64,000 nt of DNA, from positions 1 to 64,000 of the forward strand of contig CAYZBJ010000003.1 in the NCBI GenBank assembly GCA_964476625.1. Direction: 5' to 3'. Positions 42,492-51,340 of the stretch are shown piece after piece (within the stretch, counting starts at the first letter, position 1; the number at the start of each line of letters is the position of its first letter). This DNA comes from JAMLIN01 sp964476625 (GTDB lineage Bacteria; Pseudomonadota; Gammaproteobacteria; Burkholderiales; Burkholderiaceae_E). Both the position numbers and the translations under genes were made by a program. The notes beneath the pieces are model-generated. The model was not told the DNA's origin, made no database searches, and saw nothing but the letters and a program-made list of their open reading frames with translations.

Positions 42492-43295
42492 TCAGGCGCG
42501 GCGGCGCTTGAAGGGCATGGAAGCCGTCAGCCCACCGTCGACCGGCAGCGCCTGGCCATTCACGTACGACGCCTCGTCGCTGGCAAGGAACAGCGCGGCG
42601 TAGGCGATCTCGTGGGGCAGGCCGTAGCGCAGCAGCGGATTGAGCTGGCCGAGCCGGTCGGCGCTGCCGCGCGCCCGAGCGTAGTCGAACGTCGGCTTCG
42701 TCATCCCGGTCTCGATCAGACCCGGGCAGATCGCGTTGACCCGCACGCCGGAGCCCCAGAACGAATTGGCCGCCGTCTGCACGAGGCTGATCACGCCGGC
42801 CTTGCTCGCGCTGTAGGGGTTGCCGCCGGCATTGGCCTTGAGCCCGGCCACCGAGGCGGTGCAGATGATCGAGCCCTTGCCCTGCGCGACCATGTGCGCG
42901 CCGGCGTACTTGACCGCGAGGAAGCAGCCGATCAGGTTGACCCGCAGGACCTTCTCCCAGAGCTCGACGGTCTGCTCGGCGAAGGGGATGTCACCCCCGC
43001 TGACGCCGGCGTTGGCATAAACGGCGTCGAGGCCACCGAAGGTGTCGATGGCGCGCCGGATGTAGGCCTGGGCGTCGGCATCGCTGCCGGTATCGGCGGT
43101 CATCGCGACCGCCTCGCCGCCTTCCTGCTTGACCAGTGCGACGGTTTCCTCGACACCTTCGGTGTTCAGGTCGACCGCCAGGACCTGGGCGCCTTCGCGG
43201 GCGAACAGCAGCGATGTGGCGCGCCCGATGCCGCTGCCGGCGCCGGTGACGATCGCGCGCTTGCCGGCGAGCCGGCCGTTCGAGGATGCATTCAT
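42492..43295 (-). CDS. Short-chain dehydrogenase/reductase (SDR) 1
   Basis: 267 residues, classical SDR. Cofactor motif TGAGSGIG at residues 17-24, acidic D in VDLN after strand 2 (suggesting NAD preference), ANAGVSGG, catalytic Ser in TASVAGL and YSASKAG (Tyr/Lys). The C-terminus ends with the usual VDGGLTA. It probably oxidises a hydroxyl group in the acyl-CoA catabolic region, but the substrate is unknown. It is convergent with the pilus operon and divergent from the WYL regulator. Confidence 0.9.
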   Translation of the reverse strand: MNASSNGRLAGKRAIVTGAGSGIGRATSLLFAREGAQVLAVDLNTEGVEETVALVKQEGGEAVAMTADTGSDADAQAYIRRAIDTFGGLDAVYANAGVSGGDIPFAEQTVELWEKVLRVNLIGCFLAVKYAGAHMVAQGKGSIICTASVAGLKANAGGNPYSASKAGVISLVQTAANSFWGSGVRVNAICPGLIETGMTKPTFDYARARGSADRLGQLNPLLRYGLPHEIAYAALFLASDEASYVNGQALPVDGGLTASMPFKRRRA

Positions 43296-43428
43296 GAGGG
43301 TCTCCAGGAATGTTGTTGCGACAAGGTCGGCGCCGGTGGCTGCGGCGCAGCGGCAGACAATGTAGCAGGAACGCCGGGCGCGCAGGACGGGACACTCGAC
43401 TGGCCACGCGGGGGCAATCGGCCGCCGC

Positions 43429-43434
43429 TAGAAT
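43429..43434 (+). promoter_or_regulatory. -10 box of the WYL regulator gene, nearly leaderless
   Basis: TAGAAT (5 of 6) ends 11 bases before ATG 43446, leaving a leader of about 5 nt; there is no Shine-Dalgarno sequence. Confidence 0.4.
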
Positions 43435-43445
43435 GATCCGCGACG

Positions 43446-44438
43446 ATGAACCAGACCGAGCGCTACTACCGGATCGACCAGCTCGTGCGCGAGCGCGGGC
43501 CCATCTCCCGCGAAGACCTGATGGCCGCGCTCGAGGTGTCGCGGGCCACCATCACCCGCGACCTCAACTACATGCGCGACCGGCTGCATGCCCCGATCGT
43601 CCACGACCGCGAGGCCGGCGGCTATCGCTTCGAGCAGGCCGGGCTCGGGCCACAGTACGAACTGCCGGGCCTGTGGTTCAACGACCAGGAGATCCTCGCG
43701 CTGCTCACGATGCACCGGATGCTCGAGGACCTCGACACCGGTGGACTGCTCGGGCCGCGGGTCCAGCCCATGATCGCGCGCCTGCGCAACCTGCTGGGCA
43801 GCACCAGCGGTGACGCCGAGGAGGTCATGCGCCGGGTGCGGGTGCGTCCGGCGCAGAACCGGCCGGTGCCGCCGCGACGCTTCGAGCCGATCGGCAATGC
43901 GCTGGTCAACCGCCGACGGCTCGAGATCGAGTACTACACCCGCTCGCGCGACGCCCGCTCGCTGCGGGAGATCTCGCCGCAGCGGCTGACCCACTATCGC
44001 AACGCCTGGTACCTCGACGCCTGGTGCCACACGAGCGACTCGATGCGGGTCTTCGCGCTCGACGCGATCGAAGCGGTGCGCCTGCTCGATACCGAAGCCC
44101 GGGAGGTGCCGCCCGATGCGGTCGCGCCCGCGGGCGAGGACGGCTACGGCATCTACCGCGGCGGCGAGCTGCGCGAAGCGGTCCTGCGCTTCTCGCCCGA
44201 GGCGGCGCGCTGGGTCAGCGCCGAAGTCTGGCATCCGCGCCAGCAGGGCCGCGCCCTGCCCGATGGCAGCTGGGAACTGCGCCTGCCCTTCGGCACCTCG
44301 ACCGAGCTCGAGATGGACATCCTGCGCCATGGCCCCGACGTCGAGGTGCTGGCGCCGCCCGACCTGCGCGAGCGGGTCGCCGAGCGGCTGGCCGCGGCGC
44401 TCGGCCGCTACGCGAAGCCGCCTCCGCCGACGGCCTGA
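43446..44438 (+). CDS. WYL-domain transcriptional regulator (DeoR-like HTH)
   Basis: 330 residues. N-terminal winged HTH (about 4-60: ISREDLMAALEVSRATITRDLNY). The WYL domain (about 145-215) has the signature in YRNAWYLDAWCH, and a C-terminal WCX region follows (about 235-320). WYL domains sense ligands, often nucleic acid or small molecules, in catabolic, DNA-damage and defence regulators. It diverges from SDR 1, a possible target. The message is probably leaderless. Confidence 0.9.
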   Translation: MNQTERYYRIDQLVRERGPISREDLMAALEVSRATITRDLNYMRDRLHAPIVHDREAGGYRFEQAGLGPQYELPGLWFNDQEILALLTMHRMLEDLDTGGLLGPRVQPMIARLRNLLGSTSGDAEEVMRRVRVRPAQNRPVPPRRFEPIGNALVNRRRLEIEYYTRSRDARSLREISPQRLTHYRNAWYLDAWCHTSDSMRVFALDAIEAVRLLDTEAREVPPDAVAPAGEDGYGIYRGGELREAVLRFSPEAARWVSAEVWHPRQQGRALPDGSWELRLPFGTSTELEMDILRHGPDVEVLAPPDLRERVAERLAAALGRYAKPPPPTA

Positions 44439-44548
44439 CGCGGCGTGGGCGCGGGCCCGCGCTTCCGCGCCGCCTTGCTCCCGGCCTGACCGGCCCCTCG
44501 CCTCGGCTGGACGCCCCGGAGCCGCGGACTTTCCTATTGGTCGGCTAC

Positions 44549-44570
44549 TATACTGTCAAGTAAATACAGT
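44549..44570 (+). promoter_or_regulatory. -10 and overlapping dyad before the DUF35-thiolase operon
   Basis: TATACT (44549-44554, 5 of 6) overlaps the dyad ACTGT-N9-ACAGT (44552-44570), about 70 bases before the DUF35 gene. A dyad over the start site is a likely repressor operator, perhaps for the TetR protein encoded at the end of this operon. The -35 is weak. Confidence 0.4.
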
Positions 44571-44633
44571 TACCATTCGGAAGGCCACTTCCGGCAAGCC
44601 CGTTCCGCGGCCTGCCTCGCCAAGGACAGCATC

Positions 44634-45062
44634 ATGAGTTCGACGGACAGCCCGGCGCTGGAAAAGCCGGGCCTCTACCGCCTGGCCGCCGACGGCCGCA
44701 GCCTTCGCCTGCTGGCGGTCCGCTGCCGCGACTGCGCGACGACCAGCTTCCCGGCGACCGTCTACGGTTGCCGGCGCTGCGGGGCCGACATTACGGCGCT
44801 CGACGCGGTGGAACTCAGCGGCGCCGGCACCTTGAGGAACTTCGTGACCCTCCATCGCGACGTGATGGAAGGCTTCCCGCCGCCGGCGATCATCGGCGAA
44901 GTCGAGATCGCGCCGGGCCTGGTCGAGGAAGTCCACCTGCTCGAGACCGACGAGACGCTGCTCGCACGCGGGGCGACGGTCCGGGCGGTCGCGATCGAGG
45001 TCGAGCGCGATGGCGGCAGGCGACTCGCCTGCCGCTTCACCGCCGATGGCGCCGGCCGATGA
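44634..45062 (+). CDS. DUF35 (zinc ribbon plus OB fold) acyl-CoA-associated protein
   Basis: 142 residues. N-terminal rubredoxin-like zinc ribbon with CRDC near residue 31 and CRRC near 47, then an OB fold (about 60-140). DUF35 proteins bind CoA and partner with thiolase-fold enzymes, for example acetoacetyl-CoA synthase in archaea and the Ltp2 aldolase of steroid side-chain breakdown. The stop overlaps the start of the thiolase-fold gene (ATGA), so a 1:1 complex is likely. It is soluble, with no signal. Confidence 0.88.
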   Translation: MSSTDSPALEKPGLYRLAADGRSLRLLAVRCRDCATTSFPATVYGCRRCGADITALDAVELSGAGTLRNFVTLHRDVMEGFPPPAIIGEVEIAPGLVEEVHLLETDETLLARGATVRAVAIEVERDGGRRLACRFTADGAGR

Positions 45063-46210
45063 GCACGATCCCGCTCGCGACGCTGCGTCCGGTCCATGTG
45101 GTCGGCGTCGGCATGCATCCGTACCAGTTCCCGAGCGAGACGCCGTACGTCCATCTCGGCCTGGTCGCGATCCGGGCGGCGCTCGCCGACGCGCGGCTGC
45201 GCTGGCCTGATGTCGAGGCGGCATTCGTCGGCACCACCGGGACCGGCATGGCCTCGGGCCGGACGATGTTCCGCCATCTCGGCTCGACCGGCCTCGCGGT
45301 GATGCAGGTCGAGAACGCATCGGCATCGGGGTCGGCGGCGTTTCGCCAGGCGATCACGGCCATCGCCTGCGGCGAGGCCGATGTCGCACTCGCGGTCGGC
45401 GTCGACAAGTTCGGCGACGCCCGTCGCTCGGGACGCAAGGACGGCATCGAACGGCTGTCCGACAGCATCCATATCCCGCTGGTCAAGTTCGCCCTGCTCG
45501 CCCGCGACTACCTCGATCACCACGGACTGACACCCGCGGACATGGCGCGGGTCGCGGTCAAGAACCACGGCAATGCGGCGAGGAACCCGTTCGCGCAGTT
45601 CCGCAAGCCGCGCACGCTCGCGCAAGTGATGGCCTCGCCGAAGGTCGTCGGCGAGCTCACCGCCCTGCAGTGCACGCCGCGCGGCGAAGGCGGCGCCGCC
45701 GCGATCGTCGCGAGCGAGGGCGCGATCCGCCGGCTCGGCCTCGAGCCGCGCCGCGCGATCCGGGTCGCGTCGTCGGTGATGAACAGCGAGCCGCTCGACG
45801 ACGACAGCGAGCCGGCGATCGTGGCGATGTGCCGCGATTCCGCGGGGCGCGCCTGCCGCGCCGCCGGCGTGCGGCCAGAGGATCTCGACATCGTCGAACT
45901 GCACGACGCCTTCTCGATCGAGGAGCTCGTCTACACCGAGGCCTTCGGCCTGTGCGGCCCCGGCGAGGCGGCCGGCTTCCTCGCGAGCGGCGCCTCGGCG
46001 ATCGGCGGGCGTTGCGCGGTCAATCCATCGGGCGGTCTGCTCGCCCAGGGCCACCCCCTCGGGCCCACCGGCATCGGCCAGATCGCCGAGATCGTCCGCC
46101 AGCTTCGCGGCGAGAATGGCGAGCGCCAGCACCCGAACGCGAAGACCGGTTTGGCGCATATGATCGGGGTCGGATCGATCTCGATCGCCCATGTGCTCTG
46201 CCGTGACTGA
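45059..46210 (+). CDS. Thiolase-fold protein with Ser in place of the catalytic Cys (possible DUF35-dependent aldolase)
   Basis: 383 residues, SCP-x/thiolase superfamily. The N-terminal loop normally written NxCxSG reads ENASASG, with Ser88 (TCG at 45320-45322) where thiolases have the acyl-accepting Cys. The second active-site motif ELHDAFS near residue 283 and GHPLGPTGIGQ near 328 are kept. Loss of this Cys is known in thiolase-fold aldolases (Ltp2 type) that work with DUF35 partners and cleave beta-hydroxyacyl-CoA. The paired DUF35 gene supports that role here. A non-catalytic or Ser-based acyltransferase is the alternative. ATG 45059 overlaps the DUF35 stop. Confidence 0.82.
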   Translation: MSTIPLATLRPVHVVGVGMHPYQFPSETPYVHLGLVAIRAALADARLRWPDVEAAFVGTTGTGMASGRTMFRHLGSTGLAVMQVENASASGSAAFRQAITAIACGEADVALAVGVDKFGDARRSGRKDGIERLSDSIHIPLVKFALLARDYLDHHGLTPADMARVAVKNHGNAARNPFAQFRKPRTLAQVMASPKVVGELTALQCTPRGEGGAAAIVASEGAIRRLGLEPRRAIRVASSVMNSEPLDDDSEPAIVAMCRDSAGRACRAAGVRPEDLDIVELHDAFSIEELVYTEAFGLCGPGEAAGFLASGASAIGGRCAVNPSGGLLAQGHPLGPTGIGQIAEIVRQLRGENGERQHPNAKTGLAHMIGVGSISIAHVLCRD

Positions 46211-46250
46211 CCCGGCTTCCGGAAGCCCTGGAGCGATGCCGCCGCTTCGC

Positions 46251-46256
46251 TAGAAT
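46251..46256 (+). promoter_or_regulatory. -10-like TAGAAT box before the TetR gene
   Basis: CTAGAAT string, about 90 bases before ATG 46345. It is the same heptamer as at 2422 and 43428. The -35 is not recognisable. Confidence 0.3.
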
Positions 46257-46344
46257 CGCGGATTGGATCGACTGGGCGGACGGCGCCCGACGACCGGGCG
46301 GGAAGCGCCCGATCCTTTGTACTCCCGGGGCAACGAGGCTCCGG

Positions 46345-47004
46345 ATGATGGAGCCTACGATGGCAAGCTGGGACGAAGCAGTGGCCAGCCCCGAGCAGCA
46401 GCGCGAACTCAAGCGCCGGGCGATCCTGCGGGTCGCCTCCCGGCTGTTCAACGAGAAGGGCTTCCACGGCACCTCGCTCGACGAGATCGCCGACGTGCTC
46501 GGCGTCACCAAGACGGCGCTCTACTACTACGTCAAGAGCAAGGACGCGCTGCTCTACGAATGCATGCTGCTCAGCTACGGCTGCGGCACCCGCGCCCGCG
46601 AGTACGCGGAAGCCGGCGGGCGTGATCCGCGCGAGAGGATCTGCATGTTCTACAGTCGTTTCGTCGAGTTGCTCGTCACCGAGCGCGGCGCCTACACGAC
46701 GATGGCCAACGTCAACGCCCTGCCCGAGGAGCGCCGCACCGAGCTGCTCGAGCGCCGCCGAGGGCTCAGCCGCTACCTGCGCACCCAGTTGAAGGAAGCG
46801 GCCGAGCAGGGCCTGGGCCGGCCCGTCGACCCGCGGATCACGGCGAACTTCCTGCTCGGGGCGGCGAACTGGGTGTTGCGCTGGTACTCGGAAGACGACC
46901 AGCAGTCGCCCGCCGAGGTCGCATCCGTCTTCGTCGAACTCCTGCTCAACGGGATCGCCAGCGGCAACCCGGTGGTGTTGCCGCCGTTTCCGGACGACGC
47001 CTGA
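46345..47004 (+). CDS. TetR-family transcriptional regulator
   Basis: 219 residues. N-terminal HTH at about residues 28-70: KRRAILRVASRLFNEKGFHGTSL, typical of TetR, then IADVLGVTKTALYYYVKSKDALL. The C-terminal ligand domain has no further motif; the pattern (AANWVLRWYSEDD near residue 175) resembles KstR2/PaaR-like acyl-CoA-responding regulators of lipid and aromatic catabolism. The start could be 46345 or 46360. It is probably the regulator of the adjacent thiolase and TRAP operons; candidate operators lie at 44552 and 54413. Confidence 0.9.
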   Translation: MMEPTMASWDEAVASPEQQRELKRRAILRVASRLFNEKGFHGTSLDEIADVLGVTKTALYYYVKSKDALLYECMLLSYGCGTRAREYAEAGGRDPRERICMFYSRFVELLVTERGAYTTMANVNALPEERRTELLERRRGLSRYLRTQLKEAAEQGLGRPVDPRITANFLLGAANWVLRWYSEDDQQSPAEVASVFVELLLNGIASGNPVVLPPFPDDA

Positions 47005-47007
47005 AGC

Positions 47008-47065
47008 GCAAAATGGGGTCAGACCCCATTAAGGAATGCATTAATGGAGTCTGACCCCATTTTGC
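47008..47065. repeat. Nested GGGGTCAGAC hairpin element, copy 1 (convergent terminator position)
   Basis: 23-base arms (47008-47030 and 47043-47065, one mismatch) around a 12-base loop. Each arm contains GGGGTC-A-GACCCC or a variant, itself an inverted repeat. It fills the gap between the convergent TetR and CoA-ligase genes and touches the ligase stop codon, so it probably acts as a bidirectional terminator. A second copy with the same geometry is at 59520. Confidence 0.8.
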
Positions 47066-49207
47066 TCAGTGCTCGCGCAGGCTGACCACCGCATCGAGCA
47101 CCTGCACGCCGGCGCCCCGCGGGCCGACCCAGACCGGATTGAGTTCGATCTCCTCGATGCCATGGCCGTGCGCGGCAACCAGCGCCGACAGCGATTCGAC
47201 CAGCGCACCGAGCGCGTCGACATCGTAGCCGCCATGGCCGCGCATGCCCGCGAACAGTGGCGCGCTGCGCAAGCCCGCGACCAGTTCGGCCGCCGTCCGC
47301 GAGTCAGCCGGCAGCATGGCGCGGCCGACATCGTGGAAGAATTCGATGTGGATGCCGCCGAGCCCCAAGGTGAGCATGTAGCCGAACACCGGGTCGCGGC
47401 TGACGCTGACCAATGCCTCGAGCCCGCCGGCCGGCGCCATCCGCTCGACGAGCACGCCATCGATCCTGGCCTGCGGCCGCGCCTGCAGGACCGCCGCGAC
47501 AATCCGCTCGTAGGCGGCGACCGCGGCCGCCGGATCGGCGATGCCGAGCGCGACGCCGCCGACATCGGTCTTGTGCACGATATCGCGGCTGACGATCTTC
47601 ATCGCCACCGGCAGGCCGACCGAGCCAGCGGCCCGGCCCGCGTCCGCCGCACTGGCGACGACGCGCGCCGGCGGGACCGGCAGGCCCGCCTCGCGCAACA
47701 GCGCCTTGCCCTCGGGTTCGGACAGCGCGCGGATCGATAGCGCCGCGGGCCCGATGCCCTGGGTGAGCAGCAGGGGATCGGGCCGATCGGCGCAATCGGC
47801 CAACCAGCGTCCGTAGGCGATCCAGCGCCGGATCGCCTTGCCCGCATTGCGCGCGCTGCGCATCGGCGTCATGCCGGCGTCGGCGAAGACCCGATAGCCC
47901 TCGCCGAGCCGCTCGCTCATCCAGATCGGCACGATCGGGGTGCGGGTACGCGACTGGATCTCGACGAAGCGCCGCGCCGTGCCGCCGGTGACCGCCCCGT
48001 AGTCGATCGCGAACGGCAGGATGACGAGGCCCACCGAGGGATCCTCGGCAACGGCGAGCAGCGTGTCGTCGATGACCTGCGGATCGGACAGCGTCACCGT
48101 CGTGGTATCCACCGGATTGCCGACGGCGGCGTAGCTCGGCAGCCGCGAACGCAGGCGCTCGAGCGTGGCCGGCGCGAACTCGGCAAGCTCGACGCCGGCG
48201 GCGCCGAGGATGTCGGCGGTCAGCGCGCAGGCGCCGCCGCTCGAGCCATAGACCGCGATCTTCTCGTTCCCCCGCGGCTGCGCGCGGGCGAAGAGCACGC
48301 CGAGGTCAACGAGCTCGTCGGCGTCGTCGACCTCGGCGATGCCGAGCTGGGCGAACACCGCCGAGTTGATGTCGGCCGCGCCGGTGATCGATGCGGTATG
48401 CGAGGCCGCCGCCTTCATGCCGTACTCGGAGCGACCGATCTTGAGCAGTCCGAGGCCCCGGCCGCTGCGGGTCGTGGCCAGCGCCGCGGCGACGAAGCGG
48501 CGGCCGTCATTGACGCCCTCGAGCAGGGACAGCACCCCACGCACTTCGGGCTGGCGGGAGAAGTGATGGATGAAATCGGCCACCTGCAGATCGGCCTCGT
48601 TGCCCGACGAGGCCCAGGCGACGTAGCCGCAGCCGCGTTCGCCGCCCTGGACCAGGTTGCGGCCCAGCGCCCCGCCCTGGGTCGCGATCGCGATCGGCCC
48701 GGGACGGAGGTCGTCGCGAAAGGCCGGCGAGAACGTCAGGCCGAGCCGCTCGCGGATGTTGACGATGCCCGGGCAGTTCGGGCCGTAGACGCGCATGCCG
48801 CCCGCATGGGCGATGGCGCGCATCTCGGCCTCGAGCGCCTTGCCGGCCTCGCCCTCCTCGCCGAAACCCGAGCTGAGCACGATCGCAAAGCGCACGCCGC
48901 GCGCCGCGCACTGGGAGATCACGTCGAGCACCGCGGCGCCGGGAATCACGATGATCGCCGCGGCCGGCACCACGGCCACGGGCAGGTCGGCGATGCTCGG
49001 CCAGCACCGGCGGCCCTCGATCTCGGCCCGCGCCGGGTTCACGAGGTAGAGCTCGCCCTTGAAGTCGCCGTGGATCGTCAGGTTGTCGAGCGTGCGCTTG
49101 CCGATGCTGTTCGGACGGTCGGAGGCGCCCACGAGGGCGATCGAGCCCGGGCTGAAGAGATCGGTCAGGTCATCGAAGACCGGTGGCTTGCTGCCTGCTT
49201 CATCCAT
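47066..49207 (-). CDS. ADP-forming acyl-CoA synthetase (acetate-CoA ligase family), fused subunits
   Basis: 713 residues. Converts a carboxylic acid, CoA and ATP to acyl-CoA, ADP and Pi. CoA-binding domain at about 10-150 (SIALVGASDRPNSIGKRTL), succinyl-CoA-synthetase-like flavodoxin domains with phospho-His270 in AAASHTASITG, and the C-terminal ATP-grasp domain (about 495-713: EGKALLREAGLPVPP, then VAMKIVSRDIVHKTDVGGV, then EIELNPVWV). Alpha and beta parts are fused in one chain. It is the last gene of the TRAP-SDR-ACAD-ligase run, so it likely activates the imported acid. Confidence 0.9.
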   Translation of the reverse strand: MDEAGSKPPVFDDLTDLFSPGSIALVGASDRPNSIGKRTLDNLTIHGDFKGELYLVNPARAEIEGRRCWPSIADLPVAVVPAAAIIVIPGAAVLDVISQCAARGVRFAIVLSSGFGEEGEAGKALEAEMRAIAHAGGMRVYGPNCPGIVNIRERLGLTFSPAFRDDLRPGPIAIATQGGALGRNLVQGGERGCGYVAWASSGNEADLQVADFIHHFSRQPEVRGVLSLLEGVNDGRRFVAAALATTRSGRGLGLLKIGRSEYGMKAAASHTASITGAADINSAVFAQLGIAEVDDADELVDLGVLFARAQPRGNEKIAVYGSSGGACALTADILGAAGVELAEFAPATLERLRSRLPSYAAVGNPVDTTTVTLSDPQVIDDTLLAVAEDPSVGLVILPFAIDYGAVTGGTARRFVEIQSRTRTPIVPIWMSERLGEGYRVFADAGMTPMRSARNAGKAIRRWIAYGRWLADCADRPDPLLLTQGIGPAALSIRALSEPEGKALLREAGLPVPPARVVASAADAGRAAGSVGLPVAMKIVSRDIVHKTDVGGVALGIADPAAAVAAYERIVAAVLQARPQARIDGVLVERMAPAGGLEALVSVSRDPVFGYMLTLGLGGIHIEFFHDVGRAMLPADSRTAAELVAGLRSAPLFAGMRGHGGYDVDALGALVESLSALVAAHGHGIEEIELNPVWVGPRGAGVQVLDAVVSLREH

Positions 49208-49252
49208 GCGTGATGCCCTCCGGAGCCCGAGGGGGATTCATCCTCGGGTTCC

Positions 49253-50395
49253 TCATGTGATCGCCGACATGCCGAGAATCTCGCGGCCGATGATCAGGGT
49301 CTGGACTTCGCTCGTTCCCTCGGGAATCGTGCCGCCCCGGGTATCGCGGAATATGCGCTCTATCGGGTACTCGGCGCAGTAGCCGAGCCCGCCGTGGACC
49401 TGCAGCGCGAGGTTGGCGACCTCGAACGCGGCTTCGGTCGCGAACAGCTTGGCGATCGAGCATTCGGTGCGGGCGTTGCGGCCCTCGTCGAGCGCATGCG
49501 CCGCGTTGTACGACAGCGCGCGCGCCGCCTCGACCTTCATCGTCATGTCGACGATGTGCTTCTGGATCAGCTGGAAGCTGCCGATCGGACGGCCGAACTG
49601 CTTGCGCGTCTTCGCGTAATCGATCGACAGGTCGAGCGCGGCCTGCGCCGCGCCGACGGCGCCCATCGCGATGTTCACCCGCGCCGCGTCGAGCCCCGCA
49701 AGCACCTTCGAGAAGGCCTTGCCCGCCTCGCCGAGCAACGCCGACTTCGGCAGCCTCACGTCGTTGAAGGACAGCTCCGCGGTGCCGGTGCTGCGCAGGA
49801 CCATCATGTCGAGCCGGCGGACCTCGTAGTGCCCGCGGTCGACGATGAAGGTGGAGATCGCGCCATCGCAGCCGGGGCTGAAGGTCCGGGCCGCCACCAC
49901 GCAGAAGTCCGCGAAAGCGCCATTGGTGATCCAGAGCTTGCGGCCATTGAGCAGCCAGTGGTCGCCCTTGTCGTCGCAGCGCGTCTCGATCCCGCCGAGG
50001 TTCGACCCGATGTCGGGCTCGGACAGCCCGGTGCAGCATTTCAGCCGACCCGCCATCACCGGCTTCAGGTAGGCCTCCTTCTGCTCGGGCGTGCCCTGCT
50101 CGGCGAGCCGGTAGATCGTCCCGTTGGTGATGTTGAGCATGGTCCGCAGCGAGCCCCAGCAGTAGCCGAGCTCCTCGAACAGCATGCCCCAGGTGCTGAA
50201 GTCGAGGCCGAAGCCGCCCTCGGACTCCGGCAGCCGGCCACCGAGATAGCCGAACTGGCGCAGTTCGGGAACCACCTCGAACGGAAAGCTGCGCTCGGCC
50301 TCGTGGCGGTCGATCAGCGGCGTGACGTGGTCCTTGAGCCAGCGCCGAACGTTGGAGCGCAGCAGTTCCTGCTCCGCGCCCAGGTGGTTTGCCAT
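49253..50395 (-). CDS. Acyl-CoA dehydrogenase
   Basis: 380 residues. FAD enzyme making 2-enoyl-CoA. Motifs: CTGLSEPDIGSNLGG, KLWITNGAFADF, arginine-rich FAD contact in TRKQFGRPIGSFQLIQKHI, GGLGYCAEYPIERIFRD, and the C-terminal IPEGTSEVQ with the catalytic Glu. ATG 50395 follows AGGAGGACTCGC, a near-perfect ribosome-binding site; the frame-leading start at 50425 is rejected. It is co-oriented with the ligase and SDR 2. No Gly/Arg signature restricting chain length could be used. Confidence 0.93.
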   Translation of the reverse strand: MANHLGAEQELLRSNVRRWLKDHVTPLIDRHEAERSFPFEVVPELRQFGYLGGRLPESEGGFGLDFSTWGMLFEELGYCWGSLRTMLNITNGTIYRLAEQGTPEQKEAYLKPVMAGRLKCCTGLSEPDIGSNLGGIETRCDDKGDHWLLNGRKLWITNGAFADFCVVAARTFSPGCDGAISTFIVDRGHYEVRRLDMMVLRSTGTAELSFNDVRLPKSALLGEAGKAFSKVLAGLDAARVNIAMGAVGAAQAALDLSIDYAKTRKQFGRPIGSFQLIQKHIVDMTMKVEAARALSYNAAHALDEGRNARTECSIAKLFATEAAFEVANLALQVHGGLGYCAEYPIERIFRDTRGGTIPEGTSEVQTLIIGREILGMSAIT

Positions 50396-50418
50396 GCGAG
50401 TCCTCCTGTCGGCGAGCT

Positions 50419-51237
50419 TCAGCACATCACAAAGCCGCCCGACACGCCCAGGGTCTGGCCAGTGATGAAGTCGGCCCGCGTCGATGCGAGGAAGCAGACT
50501 GCACCGGAGACGTCTTCGGGACGAGCAAGCCGCTTGAGGCCACGCGCAATCGGGTAGACCTTGAGCATCTTCGCGAGCCGCGGATTGTTCTCGGGCGTCG
50601 CGTCGAGCGCGGTCGCCGCGCCGCTCCCGACGCCTTCGTGCGCGACCGCCCCCAGCGCGACCATGTTGATGTTGATCCGGTCGCGGCCGTGCTCGCGCGC
50701 GATCGCCTTCGAGAAGCCGATGATCCCCGCCTTGCCGCCCGAATACGCCGCCAGCCCGAATTCGCCCTGCCGCCCGGCCTCGGAAATGATCGAGACGATC
50801 TTACCCCCGCCGGATTCGATCATGTCGGGCAAGGCGGCACGCACGCAGTTCATCGTGCCCGACAGGTTGATCGAGACGACCCGCTCGGCATCGGCGACCG
50901 GCATGTTCAGGAAAGTGGGCGGCCGCCCCCCCTTCTCGCGGCGCTCGGGCGCAATGCCGGCGTTGTTGACGAGGATGCGCACCGGCTGGTCGAAATGCGC
51001 CTTCGCCCGGGCGAACATCGCCGCGACCACCGCAACGTCGGTGACGTCGGCGGCGACGCCGATCGCCTCGCCGCCGGCAGCCACGATCTCCGCGGCGACC
51101 CGGTCGGCACGATCGGCGAACAGGTCGTTGACGACGAGGCGCGCGCCCTCGGCCGCCAGGTCGATCGCCAGGCGACGGCCGACGCCCTGGCCCGCGCCGG
51201 TGACGAGGGCGACCTGCCCGGTGAATCCGAAATCCAT
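50419..51237 (-). CDS. Short-chain dehydrogenase/reductase (SDR) 2
   Basis: 272 residues, classical SDR. TGAGQGVGRRLA at residues 13-24, Asp in NDLF after strand 2, NNAGIAPERREKGG, catalytic Ser in SIISEAGRQGE and Tyr/Lys in YSGGKAG. Proposed beta-hydroxyacyl-CoA or alcohol dehydrogenase step of the operon that includes the ACAD and ligase. It lies 103 bases after dctM. Confidence 0.9.
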   Translation of the reverse strand: MDFGFTGQVALVTGAGQGVGRRLAIDLAAEGARLVVNDLFADRADRVAAEIVAAGGEAIGVAADVTDVAVVAAMFARAKAHFDQPVRILVNNAGIAPERREKGGRPPTFLNMPVADAERVVSINLSGTMNCVRAALPDMIESGGGKIVSIISEAGRQGEFGLAAYSGGKAGIIGFSKAIAREHGRDRININMVALGAVAHEGVGSGAATALDATPENNPRLAKMLKVYPIARGLKRLARPEDVSGAVCFLASTRADFITGQTLGVSGGFVMC

Positions 51238-51340
51238 GATGACTCCCGTATCAGATAGTGATCGAACCGGGGCTGGCGGCGCGCTAGCGAGACGGCTGGC
51301 CCCGCCGGGCCGGTCGAAGCGGCTGGCCCCGGGATGCTGT

